From: an uncultured Microbacterium sp.
Lineage (GTDB): Bacteria; Actinomycetota; Actinomycetes; Actinomycetales; Microbacteriaceae
Direction: 5' to 3'
DNA: 64,000 nt
Assembly: GCF_945952435.1 (NCBI RefSeq)
Contig: NZ_CAMFHZ010000013.1
Span: forward strand, 1-64,000
Both the position numbers and the translations under genes were made by a program. Positions 43,397 to 51,610 of the stretch are shown piece after piece. The notes beneath the pieces are model-generated. The model saw nothing but the letters and a program-made list of their open reading frames with translations, had not been told where the DNA came from and did not search any database. Every line of letters begins with the position of its first letter. The first letter of the stretch is position 1.

Positions 43397-43492
43397 GTCC
43401 TAAGGGTACCGCCGCGCCTGCCCGTCCCGAGCACCCGATGCGCCTACGCTGGTGCGGTACGCGGTGCACTCAGCGACCGCCAGGGAGTCGAA

Positions 43493-44125
43493 GTGAGCGA
43501 GCAGGACGCGAACGCACGATACGTGCGCGAAGCCATCATCGAACCGGACGAGATCGTCCGGGCGCGCGCTCACGCCGTCGAGCTCGGCGCGCAGCCGATC
43601 AGCGCCGCCGTCGGGGCTCAGTGCGCCGTGATCGCCGCCGCCACCGCCGCCCGTTCGATCGTCGAGATCGGCACGGGCGCGGGCGTCTCCGGGCTGTGGC
43701 TGCTCCGCGGCGCGCCGAAGGCCGTGCTGACCTCGATCGACAACGAGCCGGAGCACCTGGCCGCCGCCCGATCGGCGTTCCAGGACGCGAGGATCGCGCC
43801 GACGCGTGCGCGGTTCATCGCGGGCCGCGCCGCCGACGTGCTCCCCCGCATGAACGAGGCGGCCTACGACATCGTGCTGGTCGACGCCGATCCGGAGAAC
43901 GTGATCGAGTACGTCGAGCACGGCCTCCGTCTCGTGCGCGCGGGAGGCACCGTCCTCGTGCCGCGTGTGCTCGGCGCGGGTCGTGTCGCCGACCCCGTGC
44001 AACGGGACGACGTGACGGTGGCCTACCGCTCCCTCATCCAGGAGACCCAGCAGTCCCCCGCCGTGCTCGCGGCGATCTCCCCGGCCGGCGAAGGCCTGCT
44101 GCAGCTCACCAGCCTTGCGGGCTGA
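43493..44125 (+). CDS. SAM-dependent O-methyltransferase (Rv1220c type)
   Basis: This 210-aa enzyme has SAM motif I VEIGTGAGVSGLW (about 61-73), TSIDNEPEH, and VLVDADPENVIEYVE with DxxK-like metal residues of the catechol O-methyltransferase group. The acceptor is unknown. GTG is 8 nt after GGGAG; a TACGCT hexamer at 43445-43450 gives a short leader. It is divergent from tatB. In M. tuberculosis, as I recall, sigE, rseA and htrA separate these two; here nothing does. Confidence 0.88.
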   Translation: MSEQDANARYVREAIIEPDEIVRARAHAVELGAQPISAAVGAQCAVIAAATAARSIVEIGTGAGVSGLWLLRGAPKAVLTSIDNEPEHLAAARSAFQDARIAPTRARFIAGRAADVLPRMNEAAYDIVLVDADPENVIEYVEHGLRLVRAGGTVLVPRVLGAGRVADPVQRDDVTVAYRSLIQETQQSPAVLAAISPAGEGLLQLTSLAG

Positions 44126-44176
44126 CCGCTCCGACGATCCTCGTCGACGGCGCGCACCTCCGTGCGCCCGACATGA

Positions 44177-44204
44177 CGAAGGGCCCGCCGGAGCGGGCCC
44201 TTCG
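44177..44204. terminator. Bidirectional hairpin terminator, 12-bp stem
   Basis: cgaagggcccgc (44177-44188) pairs perfectly with gcgggcccttcg (44193-44204) across a cgga loop, between the convergent O-methyltransferase and DUF3117 genes. Confidence 0.85.
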
Positions 44205-44230
44205 AAGTTCTGATCTGCGTCGTCGTGCGG

Positions 44231-44404
44231 TCAGGCCGCGGCCACGACGGCGCTCAGCACGTCGTGGAGTTCCTTGGCCTCGGCGTCGTTCACGGAGACG
44301 ACCAGACGTCCCCCGCCCTCGAGCGGAACGCGCACGATGATCAGCCGGCCCTCCTTCACGGCCTCCATGGGTCCGTCGCCGGTCCTCGGCTTCATCGCTG
44401 CCAT
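44231..44404 (-). CDS. DUF3117 small protein
   Basis: This 57-aa protein (MAAMKPRTGDGPMEAVKEG start, then RLIIVRVPLEGGGRLVVSV and NDAEAKELHDVL) is the conserved actinobacterial DUF3117 domain over its whole length. It is soluble, of unknown function, and almost invariant across the phylum. ATG has GGGAG 8 nt upstream. A TAATAT hexamer on the minus strand at about 44441-44448 is a plausible -10. The hairpin 27 nt after the stop terminates it. Confidence 0.9.
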   Translation of the reverse strand: MAAMKPRTGDGPMEAVKEGRLIIVRVPLEGGGRLVVSVNDAEAKELHDVLSAVVAAA

Positions 44405-44480
44405 CGCGGTGCTCCCTTTCCTCGGTGGTCTACGGTTTCCATATTAGTGGTGCTGGGACACCGCTTACCGCCACCGCCGC

Positions 44481-45731
44481 TCAGGGCACGCGCCAGAACG
44501 TGTTCGCCATGCCGTAGACGTTCGAGATCCACACCCACTGCAGGGCGAGGCACAGGGCCAGCACGATGCCCCGGAACCACCACGACCGGCGCCAGCCGAC
44601 CGCTCCCCACAGCGGCGCGAGCGGGAACAGCAGCCGCATCGTGGAGGACTGCGGGAAGAACACCGCGAGCAGGTACAGGACGTAGGACGCGCTGAACAGC
44701 CGGATCTCCGGGCCGAGACGACGCACACCCGGGCCGGCGATGAGCGCCCACGCGGACGCCGCGACGAGCATCGCGAGCACGACGAGCCCCGTCCACCCGG
44801 GCAGGCCCAGAAGAGAGGCCCAGTACGGCATGGCGGTGAGCCATCCCTCGAACGGCATGAAGGCGGCGTGCCCCCCGCCGGGCATCCAGAACCCGCGCCA
44901 GCTCAGCTCGGTCTCCATGTACGCGTTCGGCACCCCTGTCACGATGCCCGCGATCACCTGCCAGGCGAACCCCGCGACGGCGCCGAGCGCTCCCAGGCAG
45001 AGATAGTGCGCGATCTCCCGCCCGCGCAGCGGATCCTGTCGGCGATGGATCCACCGCACCACCAGCATGAGACCGAGCATCAGGGCGAAGGCGAGCTCGC
45101 CCGGCCGGGTGAACGCCATGAGCAGGATGAGCGGATAGAGCCGCACGTAGCGGCGTCGCGAGAGGGCATCGAGGGCGAGCAGGAGGAAGAGCATGTTCAG
45201 CACTTCGGCGTAGCCGACCTGGAACAGCGCGCCCAGCGGTCCTGCGGCGAAGAACACGACGGTCCAGATCGCGGCCAGCCGCCCGATCCGCCCCCGCATC
45301 ATCCGGAACAGCACGAGACAACAGAGATAGCCCGCGACGAGCGAGACGATGACGGCGCCGATGGGCCATAGACCGCCGAAGGGCAGACTAACCGCCTGCG
45401 CGATCCAGGGGTAGACCGGGAGGAACGCCCAGGAGTTCTGCGTGACGTGGCCGTCCGCGCTTAGGGGCAGCACCGAGGGGTACCCGTAGACCGCGATGTA
45501 CCAGTACCACTGCGCGTCCCATCCGCTGACGAACGACGCGATCGTCGCATGGGGCCCGAACCGCGACCCCGGCGCTCCCGAGAGCCCGGTCGCACCGATG
45601 AGCATCGCGGTCGTGATCAGCCGCGCCGTGACGTAGATCGCGAGGATCCCGAGCCAGGCCGGCGTCCGCGCACACGCGCGCGCCGCCCACCGCGGCGCGA
45701 CGCTCAGCCGGACGGCGCGCCGCTCAGGCAC
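44481..45731 (-). CDS. PIG-V-like polytopic mannosyltransferase
   Basis: This 416-aa protein has about ten transmembrane helices. A DAQWYWYIAVYGYP loop follows the first helix, matching the DxD/WD-type acceptor loop of GT-C and PIG-V mannosyltransferases, and FTRPGELAFALML is another family feature. Such enzymes use polyprenyl-phosphate mannose on the outer membrane face to build lipoglycans or O-glycans. The GTG start overlaps the dapE stop by 8 nt (GTGCCTGA), so it is a translationally coupled second gene, although the two have no obvious functional link. Confidence 0.82.
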   Translation of the reverse strand: MPERRAVRLSVAPRWAARACARTPAWLGILAIYVTARLITTAMLIGATGLSGAPGSRFGPHATIASFVSGWDAQWYWYIAVYGYPSVLPLSADGHVTQNSWAFLPVYPWIAQAVSLPFGGLWPIGAVIVSLVAGYLCCLVLFRMMRGRIGRLAAIWTVVFFAAGPLGALFQVGYAEVLNMLFLLLALDALSRRRYVRLYPLILLMAFTRPGELAFALMLGLMLVVRWIHRRQDPLRGREIAHYLCLGALGAVAGFAWQVIAGIVTGVPNAYMETELSWRGFWMPGGGHAAFMPFEGWLTAMPYWASLLGLPGWTGLVVLAMLVAASAWALIAGPGVRRLGPEIRLFSASYVLYLLAVFFPQSSTMRLLFPLAPLWGAVGWRRSWWFRGIVLALCLALQWVWISNVYGMANTFWRVP

Positions 45732-46797
45732 CGCGCAGCCAGGATCGCAGGCCCCGCTCCGTGGACTCGATCTGGGCGACGGCGACGCGCTCCTCGTCAT
45801 GGTGGGCGAGATGAGGGTCGCCCGGGCCGTAGTTCACGGCGGGGATGCCCATCGCCGAGAATCGCGCGACGTCCGTCCAGCCGTACTTCGGGCGGGGAAC
45901 GGCGCCGACCGCCGCGACGAACTGCTGCGCGATCGGCGCATCGAGGCCGGGACGCGCACCGTCGGACGCGTCGGTGATCTCGACGTCGAACCCCGCGAAC
46001 ACGTTGCGCACATGGGCTTCGGCGTCGGCCGCCGACTTGCTCGGGGCGAAGCGGTAGTTCACCTCCACCTCGCAGGCGTCGGGGATGACGTTGCCCGCGA
46101 CCCCGCCGGAGATCCGCACGGCGTTCAGCCCCTCGCGGTAGTCCAGCCCTTCGACCGAGACCTCCCGGGGCCGGTACTCGGCGAGGCGCGCGAGGATCGG
46201 AGCGGCGGCATGGATCGCGTTCTCCCCGATCCAGGCGCGGGCCGCGTGTGCGCGGACGCCGCTCGTGCGCACCACGGCGCGCAGCGTGCCGTTGCAGCCA
46301 CCTTCGACCTCGCCGTCGGACGGCTCCCCGAGGATCGCGAAATCCGCCTGGAAGAGGTCGGGACGTCGCGCGGCGAGCAGCGTGAGGCCGTTGCGGGCCG
46401 CCTCGACCTCCTCGTTGTCGTACCACATCCAGGTGATGTCGACCGCCGGGTCCACCAGCTCGGCCGCGAGCTTGAGCTGGACCGCGACGCCGGCCTTCAT
46501 GTCGACGGTGCCGCGTCCCCAGAGGAACGCCTCGCCGTCGACCTCGATGTCGCGGGTGGGGAGGTTGTCGTTGATCGGCACGGTGTCGATGTGGCCCGCG
46601 ATCGCCACGCGCTGCGAGCGGCCGAGGTCCGTCCGGGCCACGATCGTGTTCCCCTCCCGAATCACCTCGAGATGATCCCGGCCGCGCAGAGCCTGCTCGA
46701 TGAGGTCCGCGAGAGGAGCCTCCTCCCCCGAGACGCTCGGGATGTCGCAGATCGTGCGGGCGATGTCGAGGGACGAGGCGGTCAGATCGAGCGGCAT
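45724..46797 (-). CDS. dapE: Succinyl-diaminopimelate desuccinylase
   Basis: This 357-aa M20-family metallohydrolase has AIAGHIDTVP (H69, D71), GRGTVDMKAG (D99) and WYDNEEVEAARNG (E129/E130), plus the ILGEPSDGEVEGGCNGT segment of the actinobacterial form. It releases LL-DAP from N-succinyl-LL-DAP in lysine and peptidoglycan synthesis. ATG 46797 is chosen because TAGGGT lies 7 nt upstream; a further ATG 3 codons earlier (46806) overlaps that box. It is divergent from dapD with 65 bp between, which holds both -10 elements. Confidence 0.93.
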   Translation of the reverse strand: MPLDLTASSLDIARTICDIPSVSGEEAPLADLIEQALRGRDHLEVIREGNTIVARTDLGRSQRVAIAGHIDTVPINDNLPTRDIEVDGEAFLWGRGTVDMKAGVAVQLKLAAELVDPAVDITWMWYDNEEVEAARNGLTLLAARRPDLFQADFAILGEPSDGEVEGGCNGTLRAVVRTSGVRAHAARAWIGENAIHAAAPILARLAEYRPREVSVEGLDYREGLNAVRISGGVAGNVIPDACEVEVNYRFAPSKSAADAEAHVRNVFAGFDVEITDASDGARPGLDAPIAQQFVAAVGAVPRPKYGWTDVARFSAMGIPAVNYGPGDPHLAHHDEERVAVAQIESTERGLRSWLRGA

Positions 46798-46862
46798 GCT
46801 CAACACCCTAATGCGCCGTCACGAAGGCCGAGCTGGAAGCCCGGGGCCGGTAGCGTGGAGGG

Positions 46863-47816
46863 ATGACCGACGCGCGCACGATCCACGGCTCCGGCCTGTC
46901 CACCATCGCCGCCGACGGCACCGTGCTGGACGCGTGGTTCCCCGAGATCGGCCACGAGGAGCCGACCCCGGCGGACCTCGCCGCGTCCGCTCTCACCTGG
47001 GCGCCCTACGCGGGTCCGGACGATCGCCGGGGCGTGACCGTGGAGGCGGTGCAGCTGCGGATCGACCTCGACGAGGCCCCGGCGTCCACGCCGGACGCGT
47101 ACCTGCGCCTGCACGCGCTCTCGCACCTGCTGGTGCGCCCGAACGAGCTGAACCTCGACGGCATCTTCGCGCACCTCCCGAACGTCGCCTGGACCAGCGC
47201 GGGGCCCATGCTGCCCGCCGACGCCGTCCGGCTCCGTCCGCTGCTGCAGAGCGCGGGGATCCAGATCTCGGGGGTGGACAAGTTCCCGCGCCTGACCGAT
47301 TACGTCCTGCCGACCGGCGTGCGGATCGCCGACGCCTCGCGCGTGCGCCTCGGCGCCTATCTGTCCCCCGGCACGACGGTCATGCACGAGGGATTCGTCA
47401 ACTTCAACGCCGGCACGCTCGGCGCATCCATGGTCGAGGGTCGGATCTCCCAGGGCGTCGTCGTCGGCGACGGCTCCGACATCGGCGGCGGCTCCTCGAT
47501 CATGGGGACGCTCTCCGGCGGCGGCACGCATCGGGTCTCGATCGGGGCCAGGACCCTGCTCGGCGCGAACGCCGGCATCGGGATCTCCCTCGGCGACGAC
47601 TGCATCGTCGAGGCGGGACTCTACGTCACCGCGGGGACGAAAATCGTGCTCGCGGATGGGGCGCCGCTCGCCGAGGGAGGCAAGCCGGTCGTCAAGGGCG
47701 GGGAGCTCAGCGGACGGGACGGCCTCCTGTTCCGGCGCAACTCCCTCACGGGAGCGGTCGAGGCCGTCCGCCGCGCGGGTGTCGGGGTGACGCTCAACGA
47801 GGCCCTGCACGCCTGA
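46863..47816 (+). CDS. dapD: Tetrahydrodipicolinate N-succinyltransferase
   Basis: This 317-aa protein is the actinobacterial DapD: an N-terminal alpha/beta region followed by the left-handed beta-helix repeat zone (VRLGAYLSPGTTVMHEGF, MVEGRISQGVVVGDGSD, GGGSSIMGTLSGGG) and the C-terminal cap. It transfers succinyl from succinyl-CoA to tetrahydrodipicolinate, the step before DapC and DapE. ATG is 6 nt after TAGCGT (46851-46856), leaderless. The back-to-back dapD-dapE arrangement matches Rv1201c-Rv1202. Confidence 0.95.
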   Translation: MTDARTIHGSGLSTIAADGTVLDAWFPEIGHEEPTPADLAASALTWAPYAGPDDRRGVTVEAVQLRIDLDEAPASTPDAYLRLHALSHLLVRPNELNLDGIFAHLPNVAWTSAGPMLPADAVRLRPLLQSAGIQISGVDKFPRLTDYVLPTGVRIADASRVRLGAYLSPGTTVMHEGFVNFNAGTLGASMVEGRISQGVVVGDGSDIGGGSSIMGTLSGGGTHRVSIGARTLLGANAGIGISLGDDCIVEAGLYVTAGTKIVLADGAPLAEGGKPVVKGGELSGRDGLLFRRNSLTGAVEAVRRAGVGVTLNEALHA

Positions 47817-47849
47817 GCCGCTCCGCGGACCGCGCAGGCCGGACGGTGC

Positions 47850-48419
47850 TCAGACCCGGAGCGATCCGATCGCGAGGTCGACGAGCCTGCGCCTCTGCTC
47901 CTCGTCCTCGACCGCGACCGCGGTCACGGCCGAGACGAGCTTGACGACGTCGCTCACGCCGAGCTCCGGCTTGACCTCGCCCGCAGCCTGAGCGCGGGCG
48001 ATGAGCGGGGCGCCGGCGCCCATCATGCTGGCCCGGCACTCGGCGAACACGGTCGACTCGCCGTTGAGCCCTGCCAGCAGGGCGTGCTTGGTGCCGACGT
48101 AGTCGACGAATCGGTCGAGCCAGGCGCGCAGCGCCGGCCAGGGCTCGAGGCCCTCGACGTCCCGTGCGGCCGCGACCAGGGCGTCGATCTCGCCGAGGTA
48201 GATCGTCTCGATGAGGGCGTCCTTGGTCGGGAAGTTGCGGTACAGCGTGCCGATCCCGACGCCCGCCCTGCGCGCGATGTCCTCGAGCGAGGCGTTCGGG
48301 CCGTCGACGTTGAACGCCTCTCGTCCCGCGGCGAGTAGCGCATCGAAATTGCGGGCGGCGTCGGCGCGGCGCGGACGGCGCTCCGCCAGCGTCGGCGGCG
48401 CGGTCGGCTCGGTGACCAT
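47850..48419 (-). CDS. TetR/AcrR-family transcriptional regulator
   Basis: This 189-aa protein has an N-terminal helix-turn-helix (ASLEDIARRAGVGIGTLYRNFPTKDALIE, about 45-72) and a helical ligand-binding C-terminal domain. ATG 48419 has AAGGGAG about 6 nt upstream. It is divergent from an MFS exporter gene with 133 bp between, which contains a palindrome array; it most likely represses that gene and itself, relieved by an exported compound. Confidence 0.92.
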   Translation of the reverse strand: MVTEPTAPPTLAERRPRRADAARNFDALLAAGREAFNVDGPNASLEDIARRAGVGIGTLYRNFPTKDALIETIYLGEIDALVAAARDVEGLEPWPALRAWLDRFVDYVGTKHALLAGLNGESTVFAECRASMMGAGAPLIARAQAAGEVKPELGVSDVVKLVSAVTAVAVEDEEQRRRLVDLAIGSLRV

Positions 48420-48460
48420 CTCAGCTCCCTTCACGGATTCGCGAGTCGACTCTTGCGAAA

Positions 48461-48519
48461 CGGAGGGAGCCTCCGCTAATGTCTAACCGGAGGCGTCCTC
48501 CGTTCGGAGGTCTCCTCTC
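48461..48519. promoter_or_regulatory. Operator-like palindrome array between tetR and the MFS gene
   Basis: Two perfect 15-bp palindromes CGGAGG-nnn-CCTCCG lie at 48461-48475 and 48488-48502, centres 27 bp apart. A degenerate third copy (CGGAGG-tct-CCTCTC) is at 48505-48519. A TAATGT hexamer (48477-48482) sits between the first two. A separate inverted repeat TTCGC...GCGAA lies at 48438-48459. These are good candidate repressor sites. Confidence 0.6.
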
Positions 48520-48552
48520 ACTTTACTCCCCGCAGGCATCGGAAGGGAACTC

Positions 48553-49944
48553 ATGTCCCGCTCGTCCTCGATCCTCGCCGCCATCGCCGTGGCGGTCTCG
48601 TCCATCGCACTTCTGCAGAACCTCGTCATCCCCCTCGTCCCGCTCGTCCAGGCCGAGTTCGGCGTCACCGCCGATGCGGCCAGCTGGAGCATGACAGCCT
48701 GGCTCATCGCCGCCGCCGTCGCCACCCCGACCCTCGGGCGGATCGGAGACCTCCGCGGCCGTCGCACCACCTTCCTGCTCACGCTCGGCGTGACCGCCCT
48801 CGGCGACGTGTTCGCCGCGCTCGCGCCGAACCTCGCCGTCCTCATCGTCGGCCGTGTGCTGCAGGGCATCGGAGGCGCCCTCTTCCCCCTCGCCTACGGC
48901 CTGCTGCGCGATGCGCTTCCCCGCGAACGCGTTACCGGGGCGATCGGCGTCGTGAGCGCCGTGATCGGCATCGGCGGCGCCGCCGGCACGGTGCTGGCGG
49001 GCCCCCTCGCGGATCTGGTCGGATGGCGTGGCACGTTCGCGCTGCCGTTCCTGGTCGCGCTGATCGGCGCGTTCCTCACGGTCGCGCTCGTCCGCGACAG
49101 CGGCGTCCGGGCGCACGGCGGCGTGAACGTCCGTTCCTCGCTGCTGCTGTCGGCGTGGCTCGTGGCGCTCCTCATCCCGCTGAGCGCCGGCGCCCGCTGG
49201 GGCTGGGCCTCGCCCGTCACCCTCGCGTTCTTCGGCGTCGCCGCGCTCGCGTTCGCCGCCTGGATCGTCTCCGAACTGCGCTCGGCCGAACCGCTCGTCG
49301 ATCTGCGGCTCACGCTGTCTCCCGCCATCTGGCCGGCGAACGCGGCCGCCCTGCTCATCGGGGCCGGCGTCTTCGCCTTCTGGGGCTACCTGCCGCAGTT
49401 CCTCGAGCTCCCCGCCGCGATGGGCGGCGGCGGCCTCTCGGTACGCGACGCCGGACTGGTGCTCGTCCCGATGCTGATCGGGATGAGCGGCATCGGCTTC
49501 GCCGCGGGAGCCATCAACCGCGTCCTCTCGCTGCGCCTCATGCTCGCCTTCGGTGCCGCGCTCATGGGCGTCTCTGCGGCGTCGGCCGCCCTCGCACACA
49601 CCTCGCCGTGGCAGCTCGCCCTTGCCGGCGCCGGCTTCGGGATCGGCTGCGGCCTGGCCTACGCGGCCTCCGCCAGCATCGTCGTGCAGGGCGTCCCCGC
49701 CGAGGTGACGGGCGTGGCCACGGGCGTGAACGCCAACCTGCGCACGATCGGATCGGCCATCGGATCCGCCGCGACCGGCGCGATCGTGTTCGGCGCCGCG
49801 CCGCACGGATCCGCCTCCGGATTCGCGATGGCGTGGGGCCTCGTGGCCGCCTGCACGCTCGCCGCCGGCATCATCGTCTGGGCCGTACGCACCCGCCCTC
49901 ACGCGGTCACCGCATCCGCGCCGCAGCTCGTCGACGCGGCGTGA
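48553..49944 (+). CDS. MFS transporter, drug-efflux (DHA2) type
   Basis: This 463-aa protein has about 14 hydrophobic segments and the MFS motif A variant GRIGDLRGRR between helices 2 and 3, with GRVLQGIGGALFPL resembling motif C-region residues of exporters. It is a proton-coupled efflux pump of the inner membrane; substrate unknown. ATG has GGAAGGGAA upstream. Control by the divergent TetR gene is expected. Confidence 0.9.
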   Translation: MSRSSSILAAIAVAVSSIALLQNLVIPLVPLVQAEFGVTADAASWSMTAWLIAAAVATPTLGRIGDLRGRRTTFLLTLGVTALGDVFAALAPNLAVLIVGRVLQGIGGALFPLAYGLLRDALPRERVTGAIGVVSAVIGIGGAAGTVLAGPLADLVGWRGTFALPFLVALIGAFLTVALVRDSGVRAHGGVNVRSSLLLSAWLVALLIPLSAGARWGWASPVTLAFFGVAALAFAAWIVSELRSAEPLVDLRLTLSPAIWPANAAALLIGAGVFAFWGYLPQFLELPAAMGGGGLSVRDAGLVLVPMLIGMSGIGFAAGAINRVLSLRLMLAFGAALMGVSAASAALAHTSPWQLALAGAGFGIGCGLAYAASASIVVQGVPAEVTGVATGVNANLRTIGSAIGSAATGAIVFGAAPHGSASGFAMAWGLVAACTLAAGIIVWAVRTRPHAVTASAPQLVDAA

Positions 49945-49967
49945 CCGCACCCGCCCCGGAGATCCGG

Positions 49968-50128
49968 TAGACTGGATCGGTTGTCGGATCATCCGGCAAC
50001 TCGTCGCCACCGAAGGATCTCCGGGCGCGGAGCACGTCTCCCCCAGTCGATCCGACTCTGCGAGCGGCGACCTCCGGCGCCATCCCGGCGCCCCTGACCG
50101 TGGCCGCGAAGCGGCCCAGGAGACACCT
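49968..50128 (+). promoter_or_regulatory. Promoter and structured 5' leader of the second DEAD-box helicase gene
   Basis: TAGACT (49968-49973) predicts transcription from about 49980. The 149-nt leader starts with a hairpin (GTTGTCGGA 49980-49988 with TCCGGCAAC 49992-50000, one G-U pair) and contains GGCGCC/GGCGCC (50076-50092). It ends with GGCCGC-GAA-GCGGCC (50102-50116), directly before the ribosome site. It is likely folded and regulatory. Confidence 0.5.
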
Positions 50129-51541
50129 ATGCCTTCCTTCCTCGACCTCGGCGTGCCGGCCCCGCTGGCCGCCGTCCTCACCGCGAGCGGCAAGAGCGAG
50201 CCGTTCCCCATCCAGCGCGACACGCTGCCCGACGCCCTCGCCGGGCGCGACCTGCTCGGCCGCGGCCGGACCGGCAGCGGCAAGACGCTCGCGTTCTCGC
50301 TCCCCCTCGTCACCCGCCTCATGGGCACGAAGGCGCGTCCGCAGCATCCCCACGGGCTCGTGCTCGCGCCGACCCGTGAGCTCGCCTCTCAGATCGCGGC
50401 GACCATCGCGCCGCTGGCCGCTGCGGCGGGTCTGCGCGTCGCCACCGTCTTCGGCGGCGTCAGCCAGCGCCCCCAGGAGGAGGCGCTGCGTCGCGGCGTC
50501 GACATCCTCGTGGCCTGCCCCGGCCGCCTCGAAGACCTCATGAAGCAGGGTGTCGTCCGTCTCGACGCCGTGCGCACCACGGTGCTCGACGAGGCAGACC
50601 ACATGGCCGACCTGGGCTTCCTCCCCGGCGTCACGCGCATCCTCGCCGCGACGCCGCAGGACGGCCAGCGCCTGCTGTTCAGCGCGACCCTCGACAACGG
50701 CATCGACGTGCTCGCCCGCCGCTTCCTCACCAGCCCCGTCAGCCACGAGGTGGACGAGGCGAGCGTGCCCGTCGGCGAGATGACGCACCGGGTGTTCGAG
50801 GTCGCCGACGCGGAGGCCAAGAAGACGCTCGTCCAGACGCTCGCGTCGGGCACCGGCCGACGCATCCTGTTCACCCGCACCAAGCACCAGGCGAAGAAGC
50901 TCGCGAAGGTGCTGACGACCGCCGGCATCCCCGCGGTCGACCTGCACGGCAACCTCGGGCAGAACGCGCGCGAGCGCAACCTCGCGGCCTTCTCCGCCGA
51001 CCCCGCCGACGGGGGCGTGCGCGTCCTCGTCGCCACCGACGTGGCCGCGCGCGGCGTGCACGTGGACGATGTGGATCTCGTCGTGCACGTGGACCCGCCG
51101 GCGGAGCACAAGGCGTACCTGCACCGCTCCGGCCGCACCGCACGCGCGGGCGCCGCGGGCACGGTCGTCACCGTCCTGCTCCCCGAGCAGCGGCGCGACG
51201 TGAAGGATCTGCTCCGCAAGGCGCAGATCACGGCGGCGATCGAGCCGGTCACGGCGTCGTCCCCCGCGGTCACGGCGCTCGTCGGCGAGACCGCTCCCTA
51301 CGTCAAGCCCGCGCCGAAGCCCGTGCAGCAGCGCCAGCCCGCGAAGAAGCCCACGCAGGGCGGCCGCACCGGCCAGGGCGGCCGTGCCGGGCAGGGCCGC
51401 GCCGGCCACGGCGGCGCCGGACAGGCCCAGCCGCAGGCCTCCGCGCACCGCAAGCCCGCGACCACCGGGGACGTCGTCCCCGCTGCCCGCCGCCGTCGCC
51501 GTCGGTCGTCCCGCCCTCAGGGCACGCCGACCACGCGCTGA
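50129..51541 (+). CDS. DEAD-box ATP-dependent RNA helicase
   Basis: This 470-aa helicase has the Q-motif region, GRTGSGKT (about 47-54), PTRELASQ, DEAD in VLDEADHM, SAT, and HRSGRTARAG. The C-terminal 90 residues are rich in Gly, Gln, Arg and Lys (GQGGRAGQGRAGHGG) and end in an Arg-rich patch, an RNA-binding tail different from the acidic/Arg tail of the first helicase. ATG has AGGAGA 6 nt upstream. It has no operon partner and is followed by a very strong hairpin terminator. Confidence 0.9.
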   Translation: MPSFLDLGVPAPLAAVLTASGKSEPFPIQRDTLPDALAGRDLLGRGRTGSGKTLAFSLPLVTRLMGTKARPQHPHGLVLAPTRELASQIAATIAPLAAAAGLRVATVFGGVSQRPQEEALRRGVDILVACPGRLEDLMKQGVVRLDAVRTTVLDEADHMADLGFLPGVTRILAATPQDGQRLLFSATLDNGIDVLARRFLTSPVSHEVDEASVPVGEMTHRVFEVADAEAKKTLVQTLASGTGRRILFTRTKHQAKKLAKVLTTAGIPAVDLHGNLGQNARERNLAAFSADPADGGVRVLVATDVAARGVHVDDVDLVVHVDPPAEHKAYLHRSGRTARAGAAGTVVTVLLPEQRRDVKDLLRKAQITAAIEPVTASSPAVTALVGETAPYVKPAPKPVQQRQPAKKPTQGGRTGQGGRAGQGRAGHGGAGQAQPQASAHRKPATTGDVVPAARRRRRRSSRPQGTPTTR

Positions 51542-51550
51542 CCGCCGCTG

Positions 51551-51603
51551 CCGACAGACGAAGGAGGGGGATCCGTCATGGATCCCCCTCCTTCGTCTGT
51601 CGG
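51551..51603. terminator. Very long perfect hairpin (24-bp stem), bidirectional terminator
   Basis: Left arm 51551-51574 and right arm 51580-51603 are exact complements with a 5-nt gtcat loop, between the convergent helicase and citrate synthase genes. No T run follows. Confidence 0.85.
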
Positions 51604-51610
51604 TCGCGAC

